A stretch of 64,000 nucleotides of DNA from Adiantum capillus-veneris (Eukaryota > Streptophyta > Polypodiopsida > Polypodiales > Pteridaceae): the NCBI GenBank assembly GCA_014529385.2, contig CM043942.1, forward strand, positions 34,391,969 to 34,455,968, in the 5' to 3' direction. The notes beneath the pieces are model-generated. The model searched no databases. It was not told where the DNA came from and saw only the letters and a list, made by a program, of their open reading frames with translations. Positions within the stretch are counted from its first letter, which is position 1. Each line of letters begins with the position of its first letter. Shown here in pieces: positions 44,404 to 55,969 of the stretch. Position numbers and translations under genes: made by a program.

Positions 44404-44423
44404 TATTCCCGACAATGGTGCCA
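44404..44423 (-). promoter_or_regulatory. Primer binding site for tRNA-Asp (mutated)
   Basis: Plus strand TATTCCCGACAATGGTGCCA aligns over 20 positions with the 3' end of plant tRNA-Asp including CCA. There are five mismatches, of which three are C-to-T and one G-to-A. Confidence 0.85.
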
Positions 44424-44424
44424 A

Positions 44425-44910
44425 TGTTAGCGGCTTGCCACGATGGACGTCGTATCATAGCTATCTGACACTAACATAGTTTCAATATTCAGGGAAGCGA
44501 CATGGGACACACAGACTCTTTGAGCCTGTCAACCTCAAGAGGTGAACTTATGGAAGGACAATATCTCTAGCACCAATAGATCTATCACGCATGGATTTGG
44601 AAACTTGCATATATCCTACTTCATTGCAATCGGTCATTGCACCATTTTGGAGCTCAAACAAAGTCCATATGTTATGAAACTTTAAAAGGAGGTCTAAGAC
44701 ACTTAGGGACATTAACCTATCAAGTTTGGTTGCAATTCAATGAGGTACCAAAATCATGATTCATCTAGAAATTGCAACAAAATATACCAAAAAGGTTTCC
44801 CTATGGCTAGGAACACTCTCCTTATGGTCAAAATGTCAAGAAACAATCATTAACGCACTCAAAAGAGAAGATTTGTCCTACTAACGCATAGTCACAAACC
44901 ATTGCAAAAT
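44425..44910 (-). repeat. Truncated 5' LTR of the Athila/Tat-like element
   Basis: Begins TGTTAGCGGCTTGCC beside the primer site and follows 33239-33745 for about 480 bases. Similarity stops near 44910, where the Penelope-like sequence starts, so roughly half of the LTR is missing. Confidence 0.85.
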
Positions 44911-45145
44911 CACTACACCGGTTGTTCCTACTGTTAATGTGAAAAGCACTATCTTCAGTTGCAATCCAGTGGTACTTGAAGCTGTTAAGAATTTTCAACA
45001 TGACTTATGATCACTTAGTGAGTCCACTCTTCTAGAAATGGTCCCTAAAGTGTCAAAATATTTCCCATTTCTTCCTTCAAAACAAGTAGAGGTTGAAGGT
45101 GCAAGTGTGGACAATTAACTTTGGACCCTTCCCAACAAAGGCTTT

Positions 45146-45508
45146 TTGGCTCCTATCTCACTTGATTCGTGGATATTCTTAGCCAGTTTTCTTGCTGCCT
45201 GCATGGATGAATGTAGGGTTCATATTCTTATAGGTACCCAATTCTTGGATAAAGGAGAGTTAATCAATTCTCCCTTTACCATGAACTTTTTGGATCTTGC
45301 AAAATGCTCTACTATTACTGGGATTTATGGGTGCACAAAGGGTATTATGTCTATCTCCAATCCAAATGCATACTACTATTTAAATTCTATTTGGAACATT
45401 TATAGGCACTCTATCAAATGTACGCGCAAGTTCCTCGACAACAAGCATCATGTGAATCAAGCATCATTTGGTTCGATCATGCAGTCTGGTACATTCTTAA
45501 TCACCTAG
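45146..45508 (+). pseudogene. Unrecognised ORF upstream of the Penelope-like RT
   Basis: 120 codons with several Cys residues (MDECRVHI, CSTITGIYGCTKG) and aromatic C-terminal segments (YYYLNSIWNIYRHSIKC). Related-looking but stop-rich frames extend on both sides (about 44950-45730), including KELKEEEPGDFLTSYGNYKG. A gag-like or N-terminal extension of the element is possible. No domain is recognised. Confidence 0.35.
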
Positions 45509-46440
45509 ATTTATTATTCCCAGACAAAACTGCAGAACTTCACTTAATAGGTTCATGACTGGCTAGACAAGCTCGTAACTTGGTTTTAGCTCAAATTGCT
45601 TTGATTCACTTCTGCAACATGATGCTTGAAGTTCTCAAAGAACTTAAAGAAGAAGAACCTGGAGATTTTTTGACATCCTATGGAAACTACAAAGGAGTGA
45701 AGACTCTTCTTAGTCTGCTTAAACCTAAATAAAATAAGAATCTACCCCATCCCTACAAAGACCTATTTCTTTAATTAACACTTTTAATTTGCTTACTTCT
45801 TTTTTGACTCCGTCTATTACTTCTAGTTCTAACTTTGGTAGAGGTAAAACTGAAAGCTATACCAATAGAGGTAGAGCCAAATATCTTTCTGTAAAAAATT
45901 TCTTAATATGTGATTGTAATATTTTCAGGTTACAACCAATATGGCGGGCAAGAAGATCTTGAATAAAAGAAGGAAGCTCATAACAAGACTTTTGTGCATT
46001 GTCTTTTTGTTAACAAAATTCTTATGGAAATATTTCATCAACACTTTGGTAATACTTCTCTACTTAATTTAGTTTTGTTTGGATAGAAATACACATATCC
46101 ACTAACTTTTTAAGATTACACAACACTTCTACCTGTAATTGTGTTGATTATACAGAGTTTAGGTCACAATTTGACAAATTTGGCTCACACATTTGTACTT
46201 CAAACTTAGACATTTGCGAGGATCATGAGATTTGCACACTACTGAACAAAGGATTGAATCATATACCCCTACCGTCACTCAGCCCTCACTTATTGCTACC
46301 CTTCTTAACTGCTTAATAGACTTGGTTAATAGACTCTAACTGGAGTCTGAGGTGATGCACACCCTTTCTCAACTACTTTTTCATAACTTTTCAAACAAAG
46401 TAAGTAACCTAAACCCAAAGTGGCTTAGTACAGACACTAC

Positions 46441-47420
46441 TTGGTTACTCTTGATATAATCACAAAAATTAAAGATTTAGCATCTAAATTCTTTAGTGTG
46501 GGACTAGACAAGGCTGGTAATACAACTTCAATTATTTGTAAACAATTGGTGTGTTTAGATGCACTTGAAATATTGAATGGTGATGCATTCTCCATCTCTG
46601 CCCTTAACCCAATTGATACCAGGAATCTACTTTGATCTCAACTTCAAGAAATTGGCTACAATACAGATAACAAAAAAATACATGTACTTTTCCCCACTTA
46701 CAAAGCACATAAACATAAGTTTAGATGGATCTCAGATGCCTCCAATGGAATTTATACAGAAATTACGAACTGCCTGACCAAATGTCTTAATTTAATCCTA
46801 ATTGAACTAGAACTCCACTGTGCAACTAAAAAAAAACCACTCTCGAGTTTTAGGGGATCAATTACAATCCATTTTGGACTATTAAGAATAGTACCAAACT
46901 ATTTCTAAACGTCCCAGAATATATTACACATGTCTATACAACAGACATTACATAATGCTACGAACACATTCCCATTTTTGGACCTTACAATTTACTCTTA
47001 GTCTTAGAGGATCTGATTGATCTTGCCTTTAGAAATAGAGCAAAAAACCATTATTATGCTATCTCCCTCATCAAAGAACCAACATGGATTAAAAAATATA
47101 CGCACACTGCCCCTCTTCATTTTAACCAAATTAATTTGATAGTTCACCTTCATTGGCTACTCAACAATAGTTTTATCCAAATTGGAACAAACTGATTTGA
47201 ACAACAAAAAGGGATTCCTATGGGATCCTCCTGTTTACGAGTACTATGTAGTCTTTATTTAGCTTACTTTGAATACAAATGCTATATCAAACAACTACAT
47301 AACTTTGAGATGAAGTATTTCCATAAGAAGTCTTTGCCCCATGATTTTTGACAACTTAAAAGTTTTTTTCCTATCTTGGGTTTTTTCACTAGTTAAATTC
47401 AAATACTTGGCTTTAAATAT
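46441..47420 (+). pseudogene. Reverse transcriptase, Penelope-like type (degraded)
   Basis: First frame: VGLDKAGNTTSIICKQLV at about 46498 (DKG-like motif of Penelope-like RTs), then a TGA at 46633-46635, then VLFPTYKAHKHKFRWISDAS. A phase change near 46865 is followed by YTTDIT, a stop, CYEHIPIFG (motif A, Asp at 46944-46946), LEDLIDLAFRNRA, and FEQQKGIPMGSSCLRVLCSL with YLAYFEY (motif B', 47211-47231). FKYLALNI near 47394-47420 stands where the YxDD box would be, with both Asp residues lost. GIPMGS with an upstream DKG-like motif separates it from LINE, LTR and group II RTs. Confidence 0.6.
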
Positions 47421-47532
47421 TAAAAAAACACATATACCCACACATTAGTCAATGACTAATAACCATTATTGCTACAATTTGCTATGAATTTTGAACATGG
47501 ACACACACGCACAAAGTGTCATCAAACAAAAT

Positions 47533-47820
47533 GGGTGAAAGCATGTTAACCTGTCGCGCTTTTTGTGCTAGTTAGCAGTTTCAAGTTAGCAGATCTTCGA
47601 AAAGTTGGGCGTCTGATAAATTTTTTACAAATAATATCAAAATTTGTCGGAGGTTGTACATTTGGATTCCTTGTTTCAAGTGATTTCTATTGATATATCA
47701 TATGTCATAGATCTTGGAGATTTAGCTCAAGTTATTGTACTAGTTAGCATATGTCAAAATTGTGCTAGTTAGCATTGTCCGGGACATGAAAAAGCATGAC
47801 AGGTTAACATGCTTTCACGC
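47533..47820. mobile_element. 288-bp MITE-like element with AAAT target duplication
   Basis: Terminal inverted repeats of about 30 bp begin GTGAAAGCATGTTAACCTGT on the left and its complement on the right, one base in two differing at the G/C outer position. AAAT flanks both ends (47529-47532 and 47821-47824). The interior has TGCTAGTTAGCA or TACTAGTTAGCA three times. No coding capacity. It probably lies inside the Penelope-like relic. Confidence 0.75.
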
Positions 47821-48990
47821 AAATAGGGACTTATCTTTAACTTAAAAAATGGGACTTATAAAAAAATTTGAATGTTACCTGCTTTTTTTTACCTCTCTTT
47901 GAGAGAGTTACTCTATTCAAAACTCAGATGTTTCACTAGGTAACATCGAATACCCAACTTTAAAACAATAAGACACATACTTACTAGCATTAAAAAATGA
48001 ACAAAAGTTTTTTTCACACCCAAACGTGATATAATACCTCTCTAGAATTACAAGTCTAGAGTTTAACTCTCCTTGTCAAATAAATCAGAAAGGTCTCTTA
48101 GGTAGTAATTCAAAAAAAATGACATCTCTTGGATGCATCTACGGAATGCCATACTGATGATCATTGTTTGGGAAAAATCATTTCTCCAAACATACAAAGT
48201 TCCTTTCCTTGAATCTGCCAAGAGGAAAATTTTAAAAATTAGGTTTATTTTGTGGGTTTTTACACTTATTTTCTCTATTTTGGGGTGGAATTTCTCCCTC
48301 TCCCCTTGCCCTTGACCGGCATTTTTTGAAATTGAAAATATATATCATATTCAAGCTGCACTAATTGAGCCACGTTTGGTTTTTTCTATGACCTACATGT
48401 AGGTGAGACATACTCACACTCACCTACTAGTTTCTGCTTGGACCTCCGATGATATTAGCTTGGCAAAGCTAATATCACTCACACTATGTATGCTATGAGC
48501 TATATAAGAGTGGTCGATTGCACTTGGTTTCTCATGCAAATTCCTAGTTTTTCACATTCAATTTCTGTATTGCTTACATGATGTTGTAAGTTGCATTGCG
48601 CTACTTGTTGCCTCCCCTTGAGTGTCAACTTCAGCTACACAAGGTGTCTATACCTATTTCATGCACACACATTTAGTAATCCCTTGCTCAATTGTCTGCA
48701 CTCGACAAATTGAGGTTATATCCCCTAGAAAATATTGTCAATTTCTAGTGAAATTCTCCTTAAAAGCTATGAGCATTCAACACCTTTTTGCTGCCTAATT
48801 AGCACTTTGTCATCCCTCACTAGTTGAAGTCATTGAGTAAGCACTCTAAAGTAACTGACATCTGGAAAAAATTAAGGGCGAGTATTCGATCTTGGAGACC
48901 AAAAAATACAAATCTATCTACATGCCAACAAGTCTCATGGCAGAGAAAGGATGATATTGAGCCCGTGGGTTCTTCTTCCTCTTCCTAGGT
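47821..48990. other. No recognised gene
   Basis: The first part (to about 48200) might be the distal end of the Penelope-like relic, but no motif supports this. TCCGATGATATTAGCTTGGC followed by GCTAATATCA near 48450-48477 is a short palindrome (GATATTAGC/GCTAATATC). Confidence 0.35.
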
Positions 48991-49370
48991 GGACAACTAA
49001 TTTTTTTAAGCATGATAATTTGTGCTAATCAATGTCAAGAAATAGAGAAGGAGAGCGCTTGATCTCTTGCAAGTGTGTGCGCACACACACACACACACAA
49101 AGATGGAGTCAAAAGAGTGTACTTCTTCTTCTTCTTCACTAACTCAAGATAAGAGGTCTACAAAACATAACGGAAAAATAAAACATAAAAGGGGAACTAG
49201 TACAATTGTATAGTATGAACCACTAGTGAGTGAGGTGAGTAGATAAGTGTGTTGACCAGCTTGGTGTATCCACCAATGAAGATATGTGTATCCACCAAGG
49301 TGTGCCAATGATGATGACTATTGGTGGTAGTCATTCGAGAGTTATACATGTTCAGCTTGACATCTCAACA
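48991..49370 (-). repeat. 3' LTR of copia B (left end uncertain)
   Basis: On the minus strand TGTTGAGATGTCAAGCTG starts directly after the tract GAGGGGGAG at 49371-49379. The far end is unresolved. It contains (CA)n near 49080-49100 and CTT repeats. Confidence 0.6.
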
Positions 49371-49869
49371 CTCCCCCTCAAGCCCAACATCATCTCTCAG
49401 ATGCCAAAAAGAATTACTCAAAATTGTCGTAGCTTTGCTGCTCCAAGGGCCTTCATGAAGATATCTTCAACCTGCTCATCCGTCGTCACCATGTACTCAA
49501 GGTCGATGTTGCCTGCTTCTAAGAAACTCTCTTTGATGAAGTGGTAGTGCACATCAATGTGCTTCATCTGGCATGAAACACTAGGTTTTGTGTCAAGTGT
49601 ATACTACTGGGGTTGTCACAATAGATGACAATCAGCATTTGTAGCTATACTCCAAAGTCGTGAAGTAGAAATCCCAGCCATGCTACCTCAGATGCCGCCA
49701 CTTCATCACCCCTATAATCTTCCTCTGTACTTGAAAGAGAAACTGTAGGTTGCTTCTTGTTGCTCCATGTGATAGCAACACTCCCAAGTGAGAACATGAA
49801 TCCACTGGTAGACCTGCAATTGTATGTACTACCAGCCCTATCGGCATTTGTGTAGCCATAAAGTTGCAA
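49371..49869 (-). pseudogene. Ty1/copia RNase H and C-terminal tail (copia B)
   Basis: RNase H: LYGYTNADRAGS, RSTSGFMFSLGSVAITWSNK, QPTVSLSSTEEDYRGDEVAA. After a stop the tail KHIDVHYHFIKES, TTDEQVEDIFMKALG follows in other phases, the standard end of copia pol. A purine tract and LTR come next. Everything upstream of RNase H is absent. Confidence 0.9.
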
Positions 49870-50799
49870 CTCGAAGTTTAGTATTAAGGCAAACGAGTGA
49901 TGCTCATTTTATTGTGCATAGGATGCAAAATTCTAGGAATCGTACAATATAGAATGGGGGTCTTACCAAATAGAGAGACTCTCCCTATGATGTTGTCCTG
50001 CCCAAATACAATATGATAAAATGGAAAACACAATACAAATATCCCCCTTGCACAAAGCTTCTTGATTGGAATATAATCTTGAATTCAAGACCTAAATGTG
50101 TTGGCATATAATATACTTGCCAAATCTTGCAATCCCCAAACCCAAGCTCCATCACAATGAGAGGTTGAAGCAGTACAGTGGTTGAAACTTGATGGCAGAA
50201 GCTTGAGCAAGGATCTCAAGAGACAAGGTCCCTTCAAGGCAGAAAAGACCACTATTAAAAAATGAAGCTAAAAGTTTTATTATTATTATTATTATAAAAA
50301 AGGAAAGGAAGACGTCTTGGCTCTGATGAAATTTGCTTGTAGAGAAATTTTGCCGGGAATTCTTGCTTGGAGTTGAGTAGAGCTGAATGGGTTGAGGGAA
50401 AAAATGCTCAGAGGGTGCACCCCGAGGAAATCAGAGGGTGAACCCCGAAGAAATCAACTCATGTAAGAGTTGCATATGAGCTGCAATGAGAGCACATTGT
50501 TGGGGAGAATTCTAGACTGTTTATCATGTTTCAACAAAGCTTTGGCATGGACTGATGGTGCCGTTGGATGAATCAATGGTTTTATGGGATGACTTGCTTG
50601 GCGAGGGTCATGATTGCAATATCAATATAGTGGTGAGGCAGCTACGAGTAGATAGGGGTGAATGAGAAAGGCGATGAAGCTAGGCAGAGTTGTGGGAGTG
50701 ATGAAGGGGATGTAGCGAGTGGAGATGATGTAGAGGTTAGTGGAACAAAGGATCGTTGAAGACCAATATGTAGCTGGGCTATGGCAATTCCTCTTGCAG
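49870..50799 (-). other. Probable remainder of the 50.8-52.0 kb LTR; uncertain
   Basis: Lies between the copia B break and clear LTR homology. It contains (TTA)n near 50275-50297 and the duplicated phrase AGAGGGTGxACCCCGAxGAAATC at about 50410 and 50435. No LTR start was identified. Confidence 0.35.
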
Positions 50800-51370
50800 C
50801 AGATATTCATGAGACAACCCTTGATCCCTTGATGTGAGGATTGATGGAAGCCTTGGGCGGGATCTGAGGCTTGGATTTTTTTAATGGAATTTGCCTATTC
50901 ATAACTCTTGTGCTAGCATACATAATAGCATTGTAATGAAGAAGAAATAGGAGATGATGTAGGCTCTCAACCTCTACTTGCTTGGAGAAAGAGAGGGAGC
51001 TCTTGCACTTTGCATAGTACACAATGAGAGTTTGTGACTGTGTGTGGGTGAGTATACCCCCTAAGCACCCCCCTAGCTTGCTTGGGTTGACCCCCCCTTG
51101 TAGCTCATGCTTGAAGCTCATTGGACCCCTCCAGGCCTAGCCAATCACAAGCAGGAGCCATTACAAGCAACAGGGGTAGCCTTGGGACAAGTGTCCCCCT
51201 TTCCCCTTTGAGAGAGAGGACTTGATAAATGCAAAATCAATTAATTAAATATCCTTTATTATCATTGGACCCCTTGGGTTGCCAACCAATAGGTTTCAGG
51301 CACACCATGAGGGCAACATGAGGAGGAACTTGACAAGTGTCCTTGCTGCCTCTTCAAGCTAGGGCTTCCC

Positions 51371-51449
<79 letters not shown>

Positions 51450-51486
51450 CTCTCTCAGCCCCCCCCCCCCCCCCCCCCCCCCCCCC
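51371..51486. repeat. (GT)n tract plus 28-base C run inside the LTR
   Basis: (GT)n of about 76 bases, TTCTCTCTCAG, then an uninterrupted C run at 51459-51486. Elements 1 and 2 have much shorter (AC)n or (GT)n at the same LTR position. Confidence 0.95.
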
Positions 51487-51554
51487 TTGTAGGGATCTTT
51501 TTGACTTTGGATGAGCAAGCCCCTTAGTCATCAAGCATGACTAAGCACTTGAAG

Positions 51555-51740
51555 TAGGGGGTGTTCCCACAAGCATCTCAGGCAAGCTTCTCAAGGCACC
51601 TCAAGCACCTTAATCATGCACCAAGTCAAGCACCTCAAGCATGGATCCAGTCAAGCACCTCAAGCATCTTAATCAAGAACCTCAAGCATGACAAGCACCT
51701 CAAGAAGGACAAGCACGACAAGCACCTTGAGTTTGGGCCG
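51555..51740. repeat. Short-unit CAAGCACCTCAAGCA repeat
   Basis: Irregular tandem copies of AAGCACCTCAAGCATG and shorter derivatives (GACAAGCACCTCAAGAAGG). It is an insertion relative to elements 1 and 2 at this LTR position. Confidence 0.8.
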
Positions 51741-52029
51741 GGTTCCCACCTCAAGCTCAGCCCTAGCTTACCTAAGGTCAAAGGACTTTTACACACATTA
51801 TTGGAGGTCTTCAATGAAGCTAACCCTAAGGTCTTAAGCTCCATTGGTTAGCCTTGCTCTTGATAGACCGTCTTCCATTTGGGCCCCTTTACTATTGGCC
51901 CCGTGTTGAGATAGATCTATAAGCACATATCTATATCTTAACACTTGTTCCCGTTTATTGTCCCACATTAAGTGATCAATTTAATATGAGAAAATCATTT
52001 GGGTTGGTTAGATATTAGATTTTATGACA

Positions 52030-52873
52030 ATTTTAGCACAATAAGGTACTTGGGCTTGAGTCTCTTCTATAGCAAGTGAGGTTGGCAATGGAAAATTTGA
52101 GAGTGTATATGGATGCAACAAGTTTGCTTGCAATGCTACACCCTTGTGATGGCGGCTGAAGCTTGCTTGCAAGACTGGACCCTCACAAAAAAATCGAGTT
52201 GGGCATTGAAACTTTGGCGAGTAGGTACTATTGTTGCCACTACACACCACCCACTTGCTTTGGCCAACTTTAGGAAACAAAATCTAGCTTAATTTTTGGC
52301 CTTTAGCTTTAGATGATTAGCAACCATTCAAAAAAGGAACTCGTGCACTTATGGAATTTGGAGAACTAGGAAATAATAAATTACCACTTGATATAATATG
52401 CTAGCACAAAAAAAAAAAAATTTGACCAAGTGATGATAGAGTGGATGGCATTATTTGATCTAGCAACGGAAGTTAGAAAAATATAGCCATCTTGAGGCTA
52501 TGATACCACGTAAAAGGTTTAGTGTTAAGTGGAAGAGTTTTAGTGGTGTTCATTGGATGATTAGCATAATGGAGTTAATCACAAAACTAATCAAAGGAGT
52601 AGACTCAATGTGTATGCAGTAGAGACACCAACGTATTAGATCATAAAATGTTCAAGATACATAATGCTTCTAGGCTGCTAAAGGACAAAGATCATGGACC
52701 TTCTTAAATGCAATCTTTGTGGACTTCAAACAATTTAAAAGGTTTTTTTAATTCAAATATTACCTCAATAACAACAAAAACGATGTGTTATTCTATAGCA
52801 TGGAGTAGCGAGCAATGACAAAGCACATGAATTTGCAACATTATCAACTGTACGTGAGAAGAACGGATACAAT

Positions 52874-52877
<4 letters not shown>
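52030..52877. other. No recognised gene
   Basis: Anonymous AT-rich sequence. The minus-strand stretch 52008-52280 mostly overlaps the LTR edge. Nothing supportable. Confidence 0.4.

Positions 52878-52878
<1 letters not shown>

Positions 52879-52965
<87 letters not shown>
52879..52965. repeat. Composite (GT)n(GA)n microsatellite
   Basis: About 47 bases of GT followed directly by about 40 bases of GA. Confidence 0.95.
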
Positions 52966-52967
<2 letters not shown>

Positions 52968-55959
52968 GATATCTTTTAACGAGCGACAAAAAGCGAGCGA
53001 GGGAAAAAAAGCGAGCAAATGAAGCAAGGGATGCAAAAATTGAGCACATTATATTGTTTCTAGAATTTTGTGGGAAATACATGCTCATTGTATTCTACAA
53101 ATGTTTTCCTTTGTAGTTATACTCTCTAATGTATGGTACTGGTATGAATTTAAACTACTAAAAGGATATGATAGTACAAGACCATTAATATCATCTTTCA
53201 AATTCAGAATTGAACACAAGCAAGTAAATGTTTGTATGCATTTTTAGGGATCTTACTATCCATTTGCATGTATATTGCACACCCTTCTTTTGGGTAATGG
53301 GTATATTTACTTCACCTCTACCTTAGATAAAGAGAGAGCACTCTAGAAAACATCCACATAGCACTAGACAAGGCATTAGTACTTTTCCAAGGTGTTAGGG
53401 TAGCTAATCTCAACAAAAAGTGACACTAGTCATAATGCTTCATAGTATGAGTTTAAAACCATCAAAGTCATGCAAGAATTATAAACTTGGAAGCAATTTA
53501 TGTCACAATTGAGTTTTAAATTGTGCAATTGTTCCCTTTCAAATAAATGTTTAAAAATCCTTCTTATGGTGGCTTGGTGAGCGGAGATTGTGCATTGTAT
53601 TTTGTGTCAATTGAGCTCAACCTGTGTTTTAAACTAGCATTCAAAAGTTGCTTCACGATATGACTTGGTAAGGAGCCCCTATTAGATTTGGTCACTTTGC
53701 ATGGTATACCGTACACACAATTGCAACAAGGTCTTGGCCAAATTTTCTCTCATATAGGAAAATGAAAACAAACTTGACAAAAGAATCGAATGGACAAGCT
53801 AGCTTTCAATCTTACTGCAAATCCTTTCCTTGTGATTGAGTTGTTTTTGGAAGCATTTGGAAATGCTTCACAAAATAACACGACACGAAGTTAATGGTAG
53901 TGATTCTCACTAATGCTTTAGCATAAATTTTTTGAAGTGCTTCATGAGATACAATTGAAAGAAGGCATAACAATTCTACTCACGAATAGAGTATTTCCAA
54001 ACCATTGTTGAATGGTATGATGAAGGTAAGTACTAATCAATTTTGCAAAATCGTGAAAAATAATTATGAGAAGGCACATGAGTGCCACTCACCCTCCAAA
54101 GTTGAAATGTTATAAGGAAGGTAGCTATTACTCAATCTAGCTGAATGAAATCTAATCATAGCCCTTTTTCATCGGTACTCTCATAGTTTGATAAAATGTC
54201 TTTACTAGAAAATCCAACGTCCTTCTTATACTGTGGATCACGATCTTCAAATCCCTTTCTAACTAACTTTAGAGCTATTTACATGGTTGTCCTTCTAAAA
54301 ATGTTGGAGTAGTATTAAATTTATGGTCATAGTAGTATATTCAATCCCTTTTGAATGGATGTTGCACACATTTAAAGGATTTTTTATCAAGGTTGATGTC
54401 GTTTGAGGCCCTATAGGCATGGTCAAAGAAAATTGCTTCTTAGCTTAATCCTAATAAAAACCGCCCGTTGGTGACGAGGATACCAACAATAAAAGGGTGC
54501 TAAAGATTTGTATAAAGATTACAAGAAAAATGATAAATTATTATGTTTTTTAAAATACTAGAGCCATGCTCCCTATTGAGAATTGTTTTTATAAAAACTA
54601 GTGACACTTCACTTTTTAAAAATTTGAGGAATATTGGGGGGACGAGGTTAAAACTAGCGGACTTACTGATACACAAGTCTCTTGAGACATTATGAGGCTT
54701 GAAATATGAGTAACCACAAACATCTCTCCCTCTCATTTAACTTGTTCTACACATTCAAATTTTGTGCATTTTACAACTTCACTTAAAGCCCCTTTCCACG
54801 TCTTTAGTGTGACTATAACGTTAATCTTAAATCTCATGATTGTTCAAAAATGCAAAGGACTTAGCTTTGAGAAATCTGATCTTGTTAGATGTCAATGTCA
54901 AGATTGTGATGTGTTTTTTAATGAGCATGGCAAGATGATCACAATGAAAATTTTATGGAAAAATGTTCTTTAAGTAGCCCATGTAGGTACTACTCCTCTT
55001 CATGAATCAAGTGCTAAAGAACAAGTCTTACTTGAGATTCCCATTCTACTACCTTACTATGAATCATTATGCACCCATAGATTAATGATTGGTTTTGATT
55101 TAGACTTTGTCATATCTTACTTCACAACATTTCAGTACGGCCCGGTTCAGTGATAGTCAAGAACTGGCTTAACAAGACATGAAGTTAGTCTTTCTTTGAA
55201 TTATGTAAGCTTGCATTTGATTTAGCAATAGAACATTATTGAACCTTTTACACTTGTTGATGACTCTTATATAATCTAGCAATAAAAAGTTTTGCGCTTG
55301 AAGAGGATGCTACCAATTGACATTCAACTCATGTCCTAGTGTTTTGAAATGTAACCCAAACGGGATTGATGTTTTCCATAAAATCACTACCAATTTAAGC
55401 TCAATCCATTCAGCCACCAAATGTAAGTCATGCCCTTTGGGGGACATTGCCAAATAAAAGGAGTTGTGCTTCATTTTCACTTTTGGGACATAACTAGCTG
55501 TCTTAGCTATTCCACTAGCTCAATTGCTAACTCATCACCAAAACACACCCTACTTTGTTGAATGTTGGACATCCAAGCTTGGTGCCAAAAATCTTGTTGA
55601 ATGTTGGACATCAAACTGCCAAAAAAATTGCAGAACTTTGTTGATTTTTGGGCATCAATTCTTCCACCAATTAAGATGCGATATTGAAGAACCAATGCTT
55701 CTAATTTTATGACATTTAGAGCATTGGAGCCCTTTAAATGTGTGCATTAGGTGCACTCATCGGTAGCCCTTCTCAATTTTAGCATCTTTGAGAGTTATTT
55801 AAAAGGTCTAGATTTTGTACAAATACATTGAGATCGGTTTACACGTGTTTCAAAACAGAAACCAAAAAGGACTTGTGAAGATGAAGGTTCAAGGGCATTC
55901 CCTGGCAATTTTCAAATCTAAACCAATCTAGGTGCAGAAAAGACTAAGCTCACCAAAGC
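52966..55959. other. Anonymous sequence, no recognised gene
   Basis: About 3 kb with only short frames on either strand. The longest plus frame (54764-54973) has a Cys-containing segment LVRCQCQDCDVFFNEHGK, not assignable. The phrase TTGTTGAATGTTGGACATCxAA is repeated at about 55555 and 55591. It may be old retroelement sequence. Confidence 0.4.
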
Positions 55960-55969
55960 CCCTCAACTT

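Larger units (their letters stand above)
33239..44910 (-). mobile_element. Degenerate Athila/Tat-like Ty3/gypsy retrotransposon
   Basis: Both LTRs are recognisable (33239-34163 and 44425-44910, the second truncated), with a polypurine tract and a primer site for tRNA-Asp. Minus-strand order is partial gag/protease, RT, RNase H, integrase, LTR-like insertion, extra ORF. Many stops and shifts make it inactive. tRNA-Asp priming and an extra 3' ORF fit the Athila/Tat branch. An insertion disrupts RT at 40839-41296. Confidence 0.82.
44930..47420 (+). mobile_element. Probable Penelope-like retroelement relic
   Basis: An upstream ORF of unknown type (45146-45508), a Ser/Gly/Arg/Lys-rich stretch near 45810-45900, then a reverse transcriptase with Penelope-type signatures. 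No LTR, primer site or GIY-YIG endonuclease was seen. Class assignment rests on RT motifs only. Confidence 0.55.
50800..52029 (-). repeat. LTR related to chromovirus elements 1 and 2
   Basis: Blocks shared with 19889-21561 in order: CTCATTGGACCCCTCC, CCTAGCCAATCA, GTGTCCCCCTTTCCCCTTTG, ATTATCATTGG, ATGAGAAAATCATTTGGG-like, and the terminal GATATTAGATTTTATGACA. The right end at 52029 equals the LTR start on the minus strand. No adjacent polypurine tract or primer site, so it may be a solo LTR or the edge of a lost element. Confidence 0.75.

Noticed and set aside
46840-46870. Telomere-like GTTTTAGGGG near the Penelope-like RT
   Set aside because: A single imperfect unit, not a TTTAGGG array.
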